From positions 121,020 to 185,019 of the forward strand of contig SMNH02000002.1 in NCBI GenBank assembly GCA_006383075.2: DNA of 64,000 bases, written 5' to 3'. This document shows, piece after piece, positions 24,563 through 33,662 of this stretch (positions are counted from its first letter, which is position 1; the number at the start of each line of letters is the position of its first letter). This DNA is from Kordia sp. TARA_039_SRF (GTDB lineage: Bacteria; Bacteroidota; Bacteroidia; Flavobacteriales; Flavobacteriaceae). Position numbers and translations under genes: made by a program. The notes under the pieces were generated by a model. The model worked only from the letters and a program-made list of their open reading frames with translations. It ran no database searches and was not told where the DNA came from.

Positions 24563-27511
24563 ATGAAAAAATATTACAAATTGATATGCTGTGTATTGCT
24601 ATGTGGCTTGCATACAATGTTTGGACAAAATGAAGGGAATAATTGGTACTTTGGAACCAATGCTGGTCTAGATTTTAGCACAACGCCACCAAGCGCTTTT
24701 CTCAATGGTGCATTAACTACCAACGAAGGTGTCGCAACTATTTCTGATAGTAGCGGACAATTGCTTTTTTACACCGACGGAAGCACCGTATACGACAAAA
24801 ACCATCAAATTACGCCAAATGGAACTGGCTTGACAGGAAATAGTTCCAGTACACAATCTGCTGTGATTGTTCCTAAACCTGGCGATTCAATGATTTACTA
24901 TATTTTTACGGTGGATGAAGGCGCAGGACCTGACGGACTTCGCTACTCAGAATTCGATTTATCGTTAAACAATGGCAATGGCGACGTTACTACGCTTAAA
25001 AATGTACTACTCTCAACGCCTACTACTGAAAAAATTACCGCCGTACAAAAAACCAACGGAACCGATTTTTGGGTACTCAGTCACTCGTGGCAAAACGATA
25101 CTTTTCTAATCTATGAAGTCACTACAGCTGGCGTAAATGAAACTGCTATTACACAAAACATTGGCTCAATACATACGGGTGGTTCTGCGGAATCTATAGG
25201 CTATTTCAAAACTTCTTCTAACGGAGAACGACTTGCCATTGCACAATGGGGCTCTAACAGCTTTGTAGAACTTTTTGATTTTGATGCAGATACAGGTGTC
25301 ATTTCCAATCCTATAAAACTTGAAAATGTATTCTTTAATGGCTCTAGTTCAGGAGCATACGGTGTTGAATTTTCTCCAGATGCACAACTATTATATGTGT
25401 CCGATTTGAATTTTGACGATGTTAGTAGTCCCGACAACGGACGTGTACATCAATTTGATTTAACTTCAGGAAATGTAACTGATATTGCCAATTCTGACGT
25501 CATTGTTTATCAAGGAAATAATTTTATAGGTGCTATTCAAATAGCCAATGATGAACGCTTGTATTTGGCAAACTCAGGCAGTCAATTTGTAGATGTCATT
25601 GAAAATCCGAATGTTATCGGAACTGGTGCTACGTATGTAGTAGACGCTATTGATTTACAAGGACGTACGTGCAGATTGGGACTTCCAACATTTATACAAT
25701 CTTTTTTTGGAGCTACCATTCAGCTAGAAAATTTCTGTTTAGGCGACGTCACAAATTTTTCGCTAAATACTACTGAAGATCCTGTATCTGTCAATTGGGA
25801 TTTAGGCGACGGCACTACTTCTACCAGTTTTACACCTTCACATACGTACGCCAGTATAGGAACATACACCGTATCCGCAGACATAAATTTTGGTACTGAA
25901 ATTCGACAAACTAGCAAAGAAATTACCATCTATGAAGTTCCGACAGCAAGTACTGTGGGCGATTTTTTATTGTGTGATGATAGCTCCAACAATCAAATTG
26001 AAAGCTTTGATTTAAGTACAAAAATTACCGAAGTGTTAGGTTCGCTCTCAAATCAAACTTTTGATGTGGCTTTTTATAGTTTGTTAGAAGATGCCGAAAA
26101 TGACCAAAATCGGTTGCCTTTAACATATTCCAACACGACAAACAATCAAGAAATCTTTGCGCGAATTTATAATGTTGGACAAGGAAATTGTTACGATATC
26201 ACTAGTTTTATGCTCATCGTCAATCCTTTTCCCGTAGCAAATACGGTAGCTAATATTGATATCTGTGACGATCAAAGCAATGACGGTTCAGAAGTGGTCA
26301 ATCTCAATCAATTTAACAGCGAGGTATTGCTCGACCAAACTGCGGAAGACTTTGAAATTACCTATCATCTCACACAAGACGACGCCGATAATGACATTAG
26401 TGCGTTACCGACAAATTTTCAAACCGTAGACAATCCGCAAACTTTATTCGTACGAATAGAAACTGCTGGAAATCCGTTGTGCTTTGACACTACCGATTTT
26501 GAAATCAACATTACACCTGCCATTATTGCCAATGAAATAAACGACTTATTTGAATGTAGCTTTTTGGACGATGCAAACTCAGCGACATTCAACTTAGCGT
26601 CTCAAAATGATGACATTATAAACGGACTTACAGGAAATTATGAAATCACTTTTCACCTCAGCGAGCAAACTGCGATGATGGATACGGAATCCATTAGCAG
26701 TACATTTACCAACACAAGCAATCCGCAGCAAATCTACGTTCGTGTAGAAGACACCACAAATGCTAGCTGTTTTGATATTGTCAATTTTCAAATTACAGCG
26801 CTCGCTACACCAATCATCAACGAAAACGAAACTGTGTATTTGTGTACGGACGGAACTGTAGAATTATCTGCCGGCGTTCCTGCCGATTTTTATAATTGGT
26901 CTACTGATGAAATCACCGAAAGTATTATTGTAGATACGCCAGGAACGTATACGGTTGACGTTGGAAATAGTTATACCGCTTTGGGTGAACAAATTGATTG
27001 CAGCAATACCAAAACATTTACCGTGATAGAATCTGGACCAACGCTAAGCATTGATGTAAGCATTACGGATTGGACAAATTTTCAAAACACCATTTTAGTC
27101 ATGGCAGAAGGTTTGGGCGATTATGAATATTCGTTAGATGGCATCAATTACACCGATGATAACTTTTTTGAAAACTTGCTTTCGGGCGAATACACGGTAT
27201 ATGTTCGAGATAAAAATGGTTGTGGAGTTGTCACGGAACCAGCGTATCTTCTAAATTACCCACGATTTTTCACGCCAAACAACGACGGCATCAACGACAA
27301 TTGGCAAATTGTAGCTGCTGCCAGCGACCCTACACTTCAAATCTTTATTTTTGATAGATACGGAAAACGCCTTACGACCTTAAACCCAACATCTGTCGGC
27401 TGGAACGGCAACTACAACGGACGACCAATGCCGTCAGGTGATTACTGGTTTAAAGTAGAACGTCCAATGACAGGAAATGTATATACAGGACATTTTACGT
27501 TGAAGCGATGA
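24563..27511 (+). CDS. Large secreted protein with PKD domain and T9SS type B sorting domain
   Basis: The 982-residue protein has a signal peptide (1-22, ending FGQ). An N-terminal beta-propeller-like region follows (about 25-390, with NNWYFGTNAGLDF, GLRYSEFDLS and GVEFSPDAQLLYVSDL). A PKD domain lies at about 395-460 (VNWDLGDGTTSTSF). Three repeats of roughly 100 residues come next (about 465-780), each starting with a D-x-C/L-C-DD pattern such as FLLCDDSSNN or IDICDDQSND. The C-terminal gliding-motility/T9SS type B domain (about 890-982: FFTPNNDGINDNW, IFDRYGKRL, GNYNGRPMPSGDYWF) directs secretion through the type IX system to the surface. Likely an adhesin or surface-structure protein; the binding target is unknown. 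Confidence 0.88.
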   Translation: MKKYYKLICCVLLCGLHTMFGQNEGNNWYFGTNAGLDFSTTPPSAFLNGALTTNEGVATISDSSGQLLFYTDGSTVYDKNHQITPNGTGLTGNSSSTQSAVIVPKPGDSMIYYIFTVDEGAGPDGLRYSEFDLSLNNGNGDVTTLKNVLLSTPTTEKITAVQKTNGTDFWVLSHSWQNDTFLIYEVTTAGVNETAITQNIGSIHTGGSAESIGYFKTSSNGERLAIAQWGSNSFVELFDFDADTGVISNPIKLENVFFNGSSSGAYGVEFSPDAQLLYVSDLNFDDVSSPDNGRVHQFDLTSGNVTDIANSDVIVYQGNNFIGAIQIANDERLYLANSGSQFVDVIENPNVIGTGATYVVDAIDLQGRTCRLGLPTFIQSFFGATIQLENFCLGDVTNFSLNTTEDPVSVNWDLGDGTTSTSFTPSHTYASIGTYTVSADINFGTEIRQTSKEITIYEVPTASTVGDFLLCDDSSNNQIESFDLSTKITEVLGSLSNQTFDVAFYSLLEDAENDQNRLPLTYSNTTNNQEIFARIYNVGQGNCYDITSFMLIVNPFPVANTVANIDICDDQSNDGSEVVNLNQFNSEVLLDQTAEDFEITYHLTQDDADNDISALPTNFQTVDNPQTLFVRIETAGNPLCFDTTDFEINITPAIIANEINDLFECSFLDDANSATFNLASQNDDIINGLTGNYEITFHLSEQTAMMDTESISSTFTNTSNPQQIYVRVEDTTNASCFDIVNFQITALATPIINENETVYLCTDGTVELSAGVPADFYNWSTDEITESIIVDTPGTYTVDVGNSYTALGEQIDCSNTKTFTVIESGPTLSIDVSITDWTNFQNTILVMAEGLGDYEYSLDGINYTDDNFFENLLSGEYTVYVRDKNGCGVVTEPAYLLNYPRFFTPNNDGINDNWQIVAAASDPTLQIFIFDRYGKRLTTLNPTSVGWNGNYNGRPMPSGDYWFKVERPMTGNVYTGHFTLKR

Positions 27512-27601
27512 ATTTTAAAATCTCATCAAAATACGCAACTCTACGTATTGTGCATCTTTTAAAAAAAATAAAAATTAGCGATACTTTAAGAATTCTATCG
27601 C

Positions 27602-28630
27602 ATGCAAAAACAACTTACCCAAAAAGACCGTAGAAAAATAAAAGGAAAACTTTGGATTGGCGGAGTTTTTCTACTAATTGTCATCGCCTTTTTTTATGGA
27701 ATTTACCAATTTGTACTTCGTGATGCCTTCACAGAAACTGGCGGTTTTGGAGCAGTTCCGCTCGTCATCTTTGGTATTTTCGGATTGTTCTTTTTGGGAG
27801 TGGTTGGCTATATAATCTCAAAGTTTTTAAAAGACTTAAACTTAGGTGTCAAAAATTGCATCGAAGGCGTAGTGGAAGACAAACAATTGAGCATCAAAAA
27901 ATCTACTTCACACAGTTCAGGAACTGGAGCACGAAGCGGTCGTTCTTCCAAAACAAATACACAGCGTTATTATTACATGACCGTAAATGGCGAACAGCAC
28001 AAAATTGAATATCCGATGTATGCCAAAATAAAAGTCGGCGACACTATTTACTTTGAAGTAACGCCAAGTTCTAAAACCATTCTATCGTACGACATTCTTC
28101 AAAGTGCTGCTGATACCGTGAATCCTACGAAAATGCATCATAAAAGCAGCTATCCAACGTCCAGAATCCGACAAGCACCTTTGACACGAGAAGACCGCGA
28201 AATCATTTATGAATATTACAGAAAACAGTTAAAAAGACGTCTTACCTACATAGTACTTTTTGGATTGCCTGTGGTAGGGTTGCTACTCAATAGCTTGGAA
28301 GGCATTTTACTGTTGATTTTCCCTATACCGTTGATTCTACTATATCAAATTTATAAAACGGTGCGATTGTACTTCAACTATAAGAAATCAATGGAAAACG
28401 GCAGAAAAGAATTGGTTACGACACATATTGTAGATAAATTATACACCACAATTACACACAACGGAAGGCAACGCGTAAAATATACCTTGAAAACAACCTA
28501 TGGAAACATTTCGATTCCCGAAGAATATTACAAAGAATTCAATACAGGCGACGAAATCATAGCACATAAAGCCTTGAATTTGCCCGTAGTCGTCGGAATT
28601 GCCATAGATGATTATTACTATCCTTTTTAA
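27602..28630 (+). CDS. Integral membrane protein, unknown function
   Basis: The 342-residue protein has two helices near the N-terminus (about 17-38 and 53-77), a cytoplasmic or periplasmic domain (80-205) with a Ser/Gly-rich loop (STSHSSGTGARSG), two more helices (about 215-255), and a C-terminal beta-rich domain. The two extra-membrane parts look related to each other (YYYMTVNGEQHKIEYP and VKYTLKTTYGNISIPEEY), suggesting internal duplication of a small DUF3592-like module. No function recognised. Confidence 0.65.
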   Translation: MQKQLTQKDRRKIKGKLWIGGVFLLIVIAFFYGIYQFVLRDAFTETGGFGAVPLVIFGIFGLFFLGVVGYIISKFLKDLNLGVKNCIEGVVEDKQLSIKKSTSHSSGTGARSGRSSKTNTQRYYYMTVNGEQHKIEYPMYAKIKVGDTIYFEVTPSSKTILSYDILQSAADTVNPTKMHHKSSYPTSRIRQAPLTREDREIIYEYYRKQLKRRLTYIVLFGLPVVGLLLNSLEGILLLIFPIPLILLYQIYKTVRLYFNYKKSMENGRKELVTTHIVDKLYTTITHNGRQRVKYTLKTTYGNISIPEEYYKEFNTGDEIIAHKALNLPVVVGIAIDDYYYPF

Positions 28631-28708
28631 ATTTTTAACAACTTTCTTCCGCTTCCGTTGGACGGATTCTTAAAAGAATTGTATTTTTCAAACTTCATAA
28701 TCAATCGC

Positions 28709-30130
28709 ATGAAGAAAAAAATAATTCTCGTAGTAGGCCCTATCTTATGTTTACTGTTTTTTTGGAGTCCGTTCGAAATTTTAAATCCTGAAGCGGATAA
28801 AGTGATAGGAATTGCTTTGTGGATGATTTTATGGTGGATTACCGAAGTGGTTTCTATTTCTGTCACCGCACTAATTCCGTTGACGTTTTTTCCCGTATTC
28901 GGGATTATGCCAATTAAAGATGTCGCGGTAAATTATGGTCATCCGATTATTTTTCTATTTTTTGGCGGATTTGTCCTAGCATTGGCACTTGAAAAAGTAA
29001 ATCTGCATCGGCGCGTTGCCTTGTCTATCATCAAACTTACAGGGACAAGTCCTAATAAAATCATTTTAGGTTTTATGCTAGCAACAGCGTTTTTAAGCAT
29101 GTGGATAAGCAATACCGCGACTACTGTCGTGATGTTGCCTATTGCCTACTCTGTGATTGAATTATTGATGAACGACGCAGATGGTTTTACCAAAAAAGAC
29201 CGAAATTTTGCACTGAGCATGATGTTGGGAATTGCGTATGCTGCCAATGTTGGCGGCATTGCGACGCTTATTGGAACACCACCAAATGTGGTACTTGCAG
29301 GATTTATGGAAAACGAATACAACTACAGTATTTCGTTTCTGCAATGGATGCTCGTAGGCATTCCGTTTGCCATTTTGATGTTGTTTTTTATCTATCACGT
29401 ATTGACCAAAATCATGTATCCGAACAAATTGGCTTCGTTTGAAAAATCGGGAGAAATTATTTCGCGTGAAATGGAGAAATTAGGCAAGATTAAAACCGCT
29501 GAAGTGATTGTATTGACCATTTTTATCATTGCGATTACGCTTTGGATTGGAAAAAATTATATCAACAGTCTGTTTCCGAATTTGAATTTGAGTGATACTA
29601 CCATCAGTATGCTAGCGGCTTTTGCGTGTTTTACGGTGTCACATCACAAAAATCCTGTTCTAGCGTGGAATGATACACAACGATTGCCGTGGGGAATTTT
29701 AATATTATTCGGCGGCGGATTGGCATTAGCAAGTGCGCTTTCCAATGTTGGCATCATTGACATGATTGGAACTGCGGTAAGCGACCACAAAACATTCAGC
29801 ATTTTATTTATTTGTAGTGTCTTAATTTCCGTGATGTTATTTATGACAGAATTGATGAGCAATGTAGCTTTAATCGCTATTTTTGCGCCAATGGTGGCAG
29901 GAGTTGCCATCGGATTGAATATAGAGTTACTGCACATTTTAATTCCTGTAACGATGGCTTCTAGCTGTGCGTTTATGTTGCCGATGTCTACACCACCAAA
30001 TGCCATTGTTTTTGCGAGCGGACATGTAAAAGTAGCTCAAATGGCACGTGCAGGATTTTTATTGAATGTTATTTCTATTGTATTGCTGATTCTATTTTTT
30101 CAGTTTGTGATTCCGTTGGTATTTGTCTGA
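28709..30130 (+). CDS. SLC13/DASS-family sodium-coupled anion transporter
   Basis: The 473-residue carrier has about 12 membrane segments. Start ATG 28709 (MKKKIILVVGPILC) is preferred to an upstream TTG at 28658. Family motifs are visible: WWITEVVSISVTALIPL, LFFGGFVLALALEK, the SNT motif in SMWISNTATTVVMLPI, GGIATLIGTPPNVV, and the second SNT-like TELMSNVALIAIFAPM, followed by MPMSTPPNAIVFASG. These SNT repeats bind sodium and a carboxylate or sulfate. The substrate cannot be set from sequence; dicarboxylates are the usual choice. It is convergent with the 30611 gene, 25 bp apart. Confidence 0.88.
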   Translation: MKKKIILVVGPILCLLFFWSPFEILNPEADKVIGIALWMILWWITEVVSISVTALIPLTFFPVFGIMPIKDVAVNYGHPIIFLFFGGFVLALALEKVNLHRRVALSIIKLTGTSPNKIILGFMLATAFLSMWISNTATTVVMLPIAYSVIELLMNDADGFTKKDRNFALSMMLGIAYAANVGGIATLIGTPPNVVLAGFMENEYNYSISFLQWMLVGIPFAILMLFFIYHVLTKIMYPNKLASFEKSGEIISREMEKLGKIKTAEVIVLTIFIIAITLWIGKNYINSLFPNLNLSDTTISMLAAFACFTVSHHKNPVLAWNDTQRLPWGILILFGGGLALASALSNVGIIDMIGTAVSDHKTFSILFICSVLISVMLFMTELMSNVALIAIFAPMVAGVAIGLNIELLHILIPVTMASSCAFMLPMSTPPNAIVFASGHVKVAQMARAGFLLNVISIVLLILFFQFVIPLVFV

Positions 30131-30155
30131 TTTGATGATTTTTTGTGATTCAAAG

Positions 30156-30611
30156 TTAACTTCGGCGCATTCTTCCCGTGATTTCTTCAATATGAATTAG
30201 AAAAATTACAGGAAAGTCGTCTTTGTAAATTTTACTAGAAAATTCGTTGATAAAGTCCAATTTTCGTTGCTCTTTTCGGATAATTAAATCTTTCACACCT
30301 AAAGAAAAATCATGCAAATACGCTTTTGCGGTGCTTCCTTCCAATTCTTCATACAAACCGTGCACAACAATCGTATTCCAATGATTTACAGAATCAATTT
30401 CGGCAACTTCCATCGCTACGTTATTGACTTTTCGCATGGCTTTTATTTTATGTCCTTCCGCAGAATAGCCAATAATGATGTTTCGTTCTTTGTCAAAATA
30501 ATACGTTATCGGTGCAATAAATGGGCGATTTTGGTAGATATACGCCAAATGACCGATATAGTTTTCTTCTAAAATTTGCAAGCGTTCCGTTTGGTTGAGT
30601 ACTTTAATCAT
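30156..30611 (-). CDS. Pyridoxamine 5'-phosphate oxidase-like flavin-binding protein
   Basis: The 151-residue split-barrel protein starts with the usual helix LNQTERLQILEENYIGHLAY and continues RPFIAPITYYFD, a NVAMEVAEID strand and VVHGLYEELEG. This is the PNPOx-like family that binds FMN, F420 or haem. Related small proteins are frequent in hypoxia/dormancy regulons (for example DosR-regulated members in mycobacteria). It has its own FNR-like promoter (site D) in the 89-bp gap behind the metal ATPase gene. Confidence 0.85.
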   Translation of the reverse strand: MIKVLNQTERLQILEENYIGHLAYIYQNRPFIAPITYYFDKERNIIIGYSAEGHKIKAMRKVNNVAMEVAEIDSVNHWNTIVVHGLYEELEGSTAKAYLHDFSLGVKDLIIRKEQRKLDFINEFSSKIYKDDFPVIFLIHIEEITGRMRRS

Positions 30612-30633
30612 GATGATACATTTAGGTTCTATA

Positions 30634-30676
30634 CTAAAGTATATATATCGACTCGATTAAAATATGATTTTGGTCA
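30634..30676 (-). promoter_or_regulatory. FNR-like box and -7 box of the flavin-binding protein gene (site D)
   Basis: On the minus strand the box TGACcaaaATCA (30676-30665) precedes TACTTTAG (30641-30634) by 23 nt, and the ATG is at 30611. The -7 box has one departure from TAnnTTTG. Confidence 0.7.
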
Positions 30677-30700
30677 GTTGTGCAGACTTTACAAGTATTG

Positions 30701-32668
30701 TCAGGATGTTTCATACCGAAGCAAGCGCAACGCATTTAGTACAACTACAATGGTTGAACCTTCATGTAGTAATACGGCAACGCCAATGTTGGTTAAGCCT
30801 AAAATGGTAATCGGCACTAGAAACAACACCATTCCCAAACTAATCCAGATGTTTTGTGTAATGATTTTTTTAGAAGCATTACTCAATCCGAACACGAATG
30901 GAAGACTTTCTATTTTGTCAGACATCAATGCTACATCAGCAACTTCTAAGGCGACATCGCTTCCTGCAGCGCCCATGGCAACACTTACTGTACTAAGTGC
31001 CATTGCAGGCGCATCGTTAACACCATCGCCTACCATTGCTACTTTTTTATGCGATTGTAATAGCTTTTCAATTTCCGAAACTTTGGCTTCGGGAAGTAGA
31101 TTTCCTCTGGCTTTCGAAAGTCCAATTTGCTGTGCAATAGCATCGCCTACATGTTGATGATCACCTGTAAGCATAATCATGAATTTTACGCCTATTTTGC
31201 GCAATCGCTCAATGGTACTTTTGGCGGTTTTTCTAGGAACATCCATGACGCTTATCATTCCGATGAGTTGACTTTGAAACGCTACCAACATCACGGTTTC
31301 TCCTTTTTGCAATAGCGTTTTCATGCCAGATTGAATCGAATCATTCACTGCTATTCCTTCACTTTCCATCATCGCCACATTTCCAATACACACTTTTTCG
31401 TTTTGATATATTGCGGTAATTCCTTTTCCTTGAATGGCTTCAACATCTGTAGCTTTGTCTGTTGCTTCTAGGTGATACCGTTTTTGAATGTCTTTTGCAA
31501 TCGCCTTTGCCAACGGATGATTGCTTAAACTTTCAACTTCCAACACCAATTCAGCTAATTTCGTTTCCTCAAAATCATGAAGTGGAATGATGTTTTTGAG
31601 TGATGGTTTTCCTTCCGTTAGCGTTCCTGTTTTGTCAAAAGCAATCGCTTTGATGCTTCCCAAATCTTCGAGTGCTTTTCCGCCTTTTATCAATACACCT
31701 TTTTGTGCGGCTCTTGCAATGCCACTTAAGACAGCACTTGGCGTAGAAATTGCCAACGCACACGGACTTGCCGCGACTAATACGGTAATGGCTCTGTACA
31801 GACTTTCGTCGAATGTTTCATCAATCACCACATATCCAAAACACAGTAAAAATACTACAATAAGTACTATTGGCACATACCATTTTTCAAACTTTTTTGT
31901 GAGTCGCTGTGTGGGCGATTTTTGCGTTTCTACTTCACTCACCATATCAATCAATCGAGCTACGGTTGAATCTTTACTGAGTTTGAGCACCTGCACTTCA
32001 ATACTATGATCACCATTGATGGTTCCTGCAAATACGGTGTGTTTTTTGTCAATTTCGCTAAATTCTGGTAAATTCTCTGTTGACGGAATTTCAAATTTAT
32101 CCACAGGAATACTTTCGCCCGTAATTGGTGCCTGATTCACACTTGAGTGTCCGGAAATAACAACACCATCTGCCGCGATTTTTGTGTTCGGTTTCACAAC
32201 AATGATATCGTTAATTTGTAAATCTTCAATCGGAATTTCGTGAAGTGTATCATTTTGTTTTACCAAAGCTGTTTTGGGCGATAAATTACCCAAGGCTTCT
32301 ATCGATTTTTTAGCTTTGTGCATCGCGTAATGTTCCAGCGCATGTCCCAAACTGAACAAGAATAACAGCAACGCACCTTCTGCCCAACTGTCAATATACA
32401 TCGCGCCAAGCGCGGCTGCAATCATTAAAAAGTCAATATCAAATTCGCCTTTCGGGATTTTTTTGATGGCTTCCAAACTCACAAAATAACCACCAAATAC
32501 ATACGAAAATATATAAATGGTTTTCCAAACAGCTGTTGGGAATTCCGTAAGTTTTTCCAACAAAAAACCCACTAGTAAAAAGAAACCGCACAACAAGGCA
32601 AAATACAATTCTGTGTTTTTACCAAATATACCGTGATGTGAGTGTTGATGAGCTGTGGAAGTCGCCAT
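30701..32668 (-). CDS. P1B-4-type heavy-metal-translocating ATPase
   Basis: The 655-residue pump starts with a His-rich tail (HQHSHHG) and has no N-terminal HMA domain. Hallmarks: TGESIPVDK in the actuator domain, a transmembrane SPC motif at residues 301-303 in place of CPC, phosphorylation site D345 (DKTGTLTEG), an HP pair in the nucleotide domain (SNHPLAKAI), GDGVNDAPA, and H635 in LLHEGST in the last helices. SPC plus HEG(S/G)T defines subgroup P1B-4, whose members export Co(II), Fe(II), Ni(II) or Zn(II). It is 9 bp downstream of the terB-like gene and should be cotranscribed from site E. Fe(II) export during oxygen limitation would fit the regulon, but this is inference. Confidence 0.9.
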   Translation of the reverse strand: MATSTAHQHSHHGIFGKNTELYFALLCGFFLLVGFLLEKLTEFPTAVWKTIYIFSYVFGGYFVSLEAIKKIPKGEFDIDFLMIAAALGAMYIDSWAEGALLLFLFSLGHALEHYAMHKAKKSIEALGNLSPKTALVKQNDTLHEIPIEDLQINDIIVVKPNTKIAADGVVISGHSSVNQAPITGESIPVDKFEIPSTENLPEFSEIDKKHTVFAGTINGDHSIEVQVLKLSKDSTVARLIDMVSEVETQKSPTQRLTKKFEKWYVPIVLIVVFLLCFGYVVIDETFDESLYRAITVLVAASPCALAISTPSAVLSGIARAAQKGVLIKGGKALEDLGSIKAIAFDKTGTLTEGKPSLKNIIPLHDFEETKLAELVLEVESLSNHPLAKAIAKDIQKRYHLEATDKATDVEAIQGKGITAIYQNEKVCIGNVAMMESEGIAVNDSIQSGMKTLLQKGETVMLVAFQSQLIGMISVMDVPRKTAKSTIERLRKIGVKFMIMLTGDHQHVGDAIAQQIGLSKARGNLLPEAKVSEIEKLLQSHKKVAMVGDGVNDAPAMALSTVSVAMGAAGSDVALEVADVALMSDKIESLPFVFGLSNASKKIITQNIWISLGMVLFLVPITILGLTNIGVAVLLHEGSTIVVVLNALRLLRYETS

Positions 32669-32677
32669 GAATGTTGC

Positions 32678-33094
32678 TTATGTATCTGACTTTTCTTTGA
32701 ATTCGATGCTTAATTTTCCAAGTAAAATCAATTCTGACTTGTTGACATCTGAAAAACTACCTGCAATTTTTCCAGCAATTTTCAAGATGGCTTTTTTGAT
32801 TTCAGCTGTAAACAACGATTCGTTATTGCGTTTGTACTTGATAAATTCTTCGTAACAATCTTCCGAAGTTGCTTTATCAAAATACAGAATTTTAAATGTT
32901 GCGGTTATTTGGTGTTCAATATCAATTTCGGCATCTGTAATCTTAACATTTTCGCTTATGCTTAACAGCGAAATTTCTTTTCGCATCGCCTCAAATTCTT
33001 CTTTTTTTATCTTAGAATCTGCCAAAGCAATCGCATAGAAAAGTTTTCCCAAATGTTGGTAAAATACGACTGCGGCTTGTGTGGTAAGGTTCAT
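32678..33094 (-). CDS. TerB-like protein
   Basis: The 138-residue all-helical protein resembles the TerB/DjlA N-terminal fold, with the N-terminal pattern FYQHLGKLFYAIALADSKI followed by KKEEFEAMRKEI. An acidic metal-binding turn follows the A-x-A-D motif, as in other TerB-like proteins. TerB proteins occur in tellurite and stress-response systems and may bind metal. It is the first gene of a two-gene transcript with the P1B-4 ATPase, driven by site E in the divergent control region. Confidence 0.7.
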   Translation of the reverse strand: MNLTTQAAVVFYQHLGKLFYAIALADSKIKKEEFEAMRKEISLLSISENVKITDAEIDIEHQITATFKILYFDKATSEDCYEEFIKYKRNNESLFTAEIKKAILKIAGKIAGSFSDVNKSELILLGKLSIEFKEKSDT

Positions 33095-33110
33095 ATAGAT
33101 GCGTTTCTTA

Positions 33111-33153
33111 CAAAGCTACGGTATTTCTGCGTGTTTACCAATGACAACTATCA
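33111..33153 (-). promoter_or_regulatory. FNR-like box and -7 box of the terB/ATPase operon (site E)
   Basis: On the minus strand TGATagttGTCA (33153-33142) is followed after 23 nt by TAGCTTTG (33118-33111), an exact -7 match, 16 nt before the ATG at 33094. It is the left half of a divergent pair. Confidence 0.8.
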
Positions 33154-33164
33154 ATTGGCAAATA

Positions 33165-33207
33165 TGACCTATATCATGTTTTTTGCGGTTCTATTCCAAT
33201 AGCTTTG
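33165..33207 (+). promoter_or_regulatory. FNR-like box and -7 box of the hibernation factor operon (site F)
   Basis: TGACctatATCA (33165-33176) is followed after 23 nt by TAGCTTTG (33200-33207). Sites E and F lie 11 bp apart and use the same -7 octamer in opposite directions, so one regulator could fire both operons. Confidence 0.8.
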
Positions 33208-33212
33208 TTATT

Positions 33213-33266
33213 GAAGTGATTTAAACTTTTTCTTATGGCTACAAAACAAAAAGCTTAAACCACTTC
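33213..33266 (+). promoter_or_regulatory. 5'-terminal leader hairpin with mini-ORF, hibernation factor mRNA
   Basis: Arms 33213-33231 and 33248-33266 pair at 17 of 19 positions around a 16-nt loop. The predicted transcript start is at about 33213, so this would be a hairpin at the extreme 5' end, 45 nt before the coding start at 33311. A seven-residue open frame (MATKQKA, 33235-33258) starts in the loop. It could stabilise the mRNA or act as an attenuator. Confidence 0.5.
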
Positions 33267-33310
33267 ATTGTAAAAAAGTTAGTTCAATTCAATTATAAAA
33301 TTTTAAAATT

Positions 33311-33613
33311 ATGAAAATAAATATTCAATTTCTCCACATGCCAACTAGTGAAGCTATGGAAGCGTATGTAACTGAAAAACTAAATAATTTGGCAAAAAAG
33401 TATGATATGATTATTCATATTGATGTACTTTTTAAAAGTGAAAAAGACCCGAAAGGAAAAGGAAATATTTGTGAGATGGAAGCGAGTTTATCTGGGCCGC
33501 GAATTTTTGCTTCTTCTAATGAGGAAAATTATGAAGTAGCTGTAAAACATTCTATTAAAGATTTAGAGAAGCAACTCGAAAAACGCAAAAGCACACTAAA
33601 GCCGTATTTGTAG
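33311..33613 (+). CDS. hpf: Ribosome hibernation promoting factor (HPF/RaiA, short form)
   Basis: The 100-residue protein matches short HPF/YfiA/RaiA: MKINIQFLHMPTSEAMEAYV, EKLNNLAKKYDMIIHIDVLF, and the basic end KDLEKQLEKRKSTLKP. These proteins bind the 30S decoding centre and silence or dimerise ribosomes in resting cells. It lacks the C-terminal dimerisation domain of long HPF. Its promoter carries FNR-like site F, linking hibernation to the same signal as the stress proteins. It is probably the first gene of a three-gene transcript (49 bp to the next gene). Confidence 0.88.
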   Translation: MKINIQFLHMPTSEAMEAYVTEKLNNLAKKYDMIIHIDVLFKSEKDPKGKGNICEMEASLSGPRIFASSNEENYEVAVKHSIKDLEKQLEKRKSTLKPYL

Positions 33614-33662
33614 AATGTACGCATCATAACACTATTTCTTCGTATTTATAGAAAAATGCGTC

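Noticed and set aside
28658-28708. TTG start adding 17 residues to the SLC13 carrier
   Set aside because: The extension has no family similarity and the ATG at 28709 starts the first helix region.
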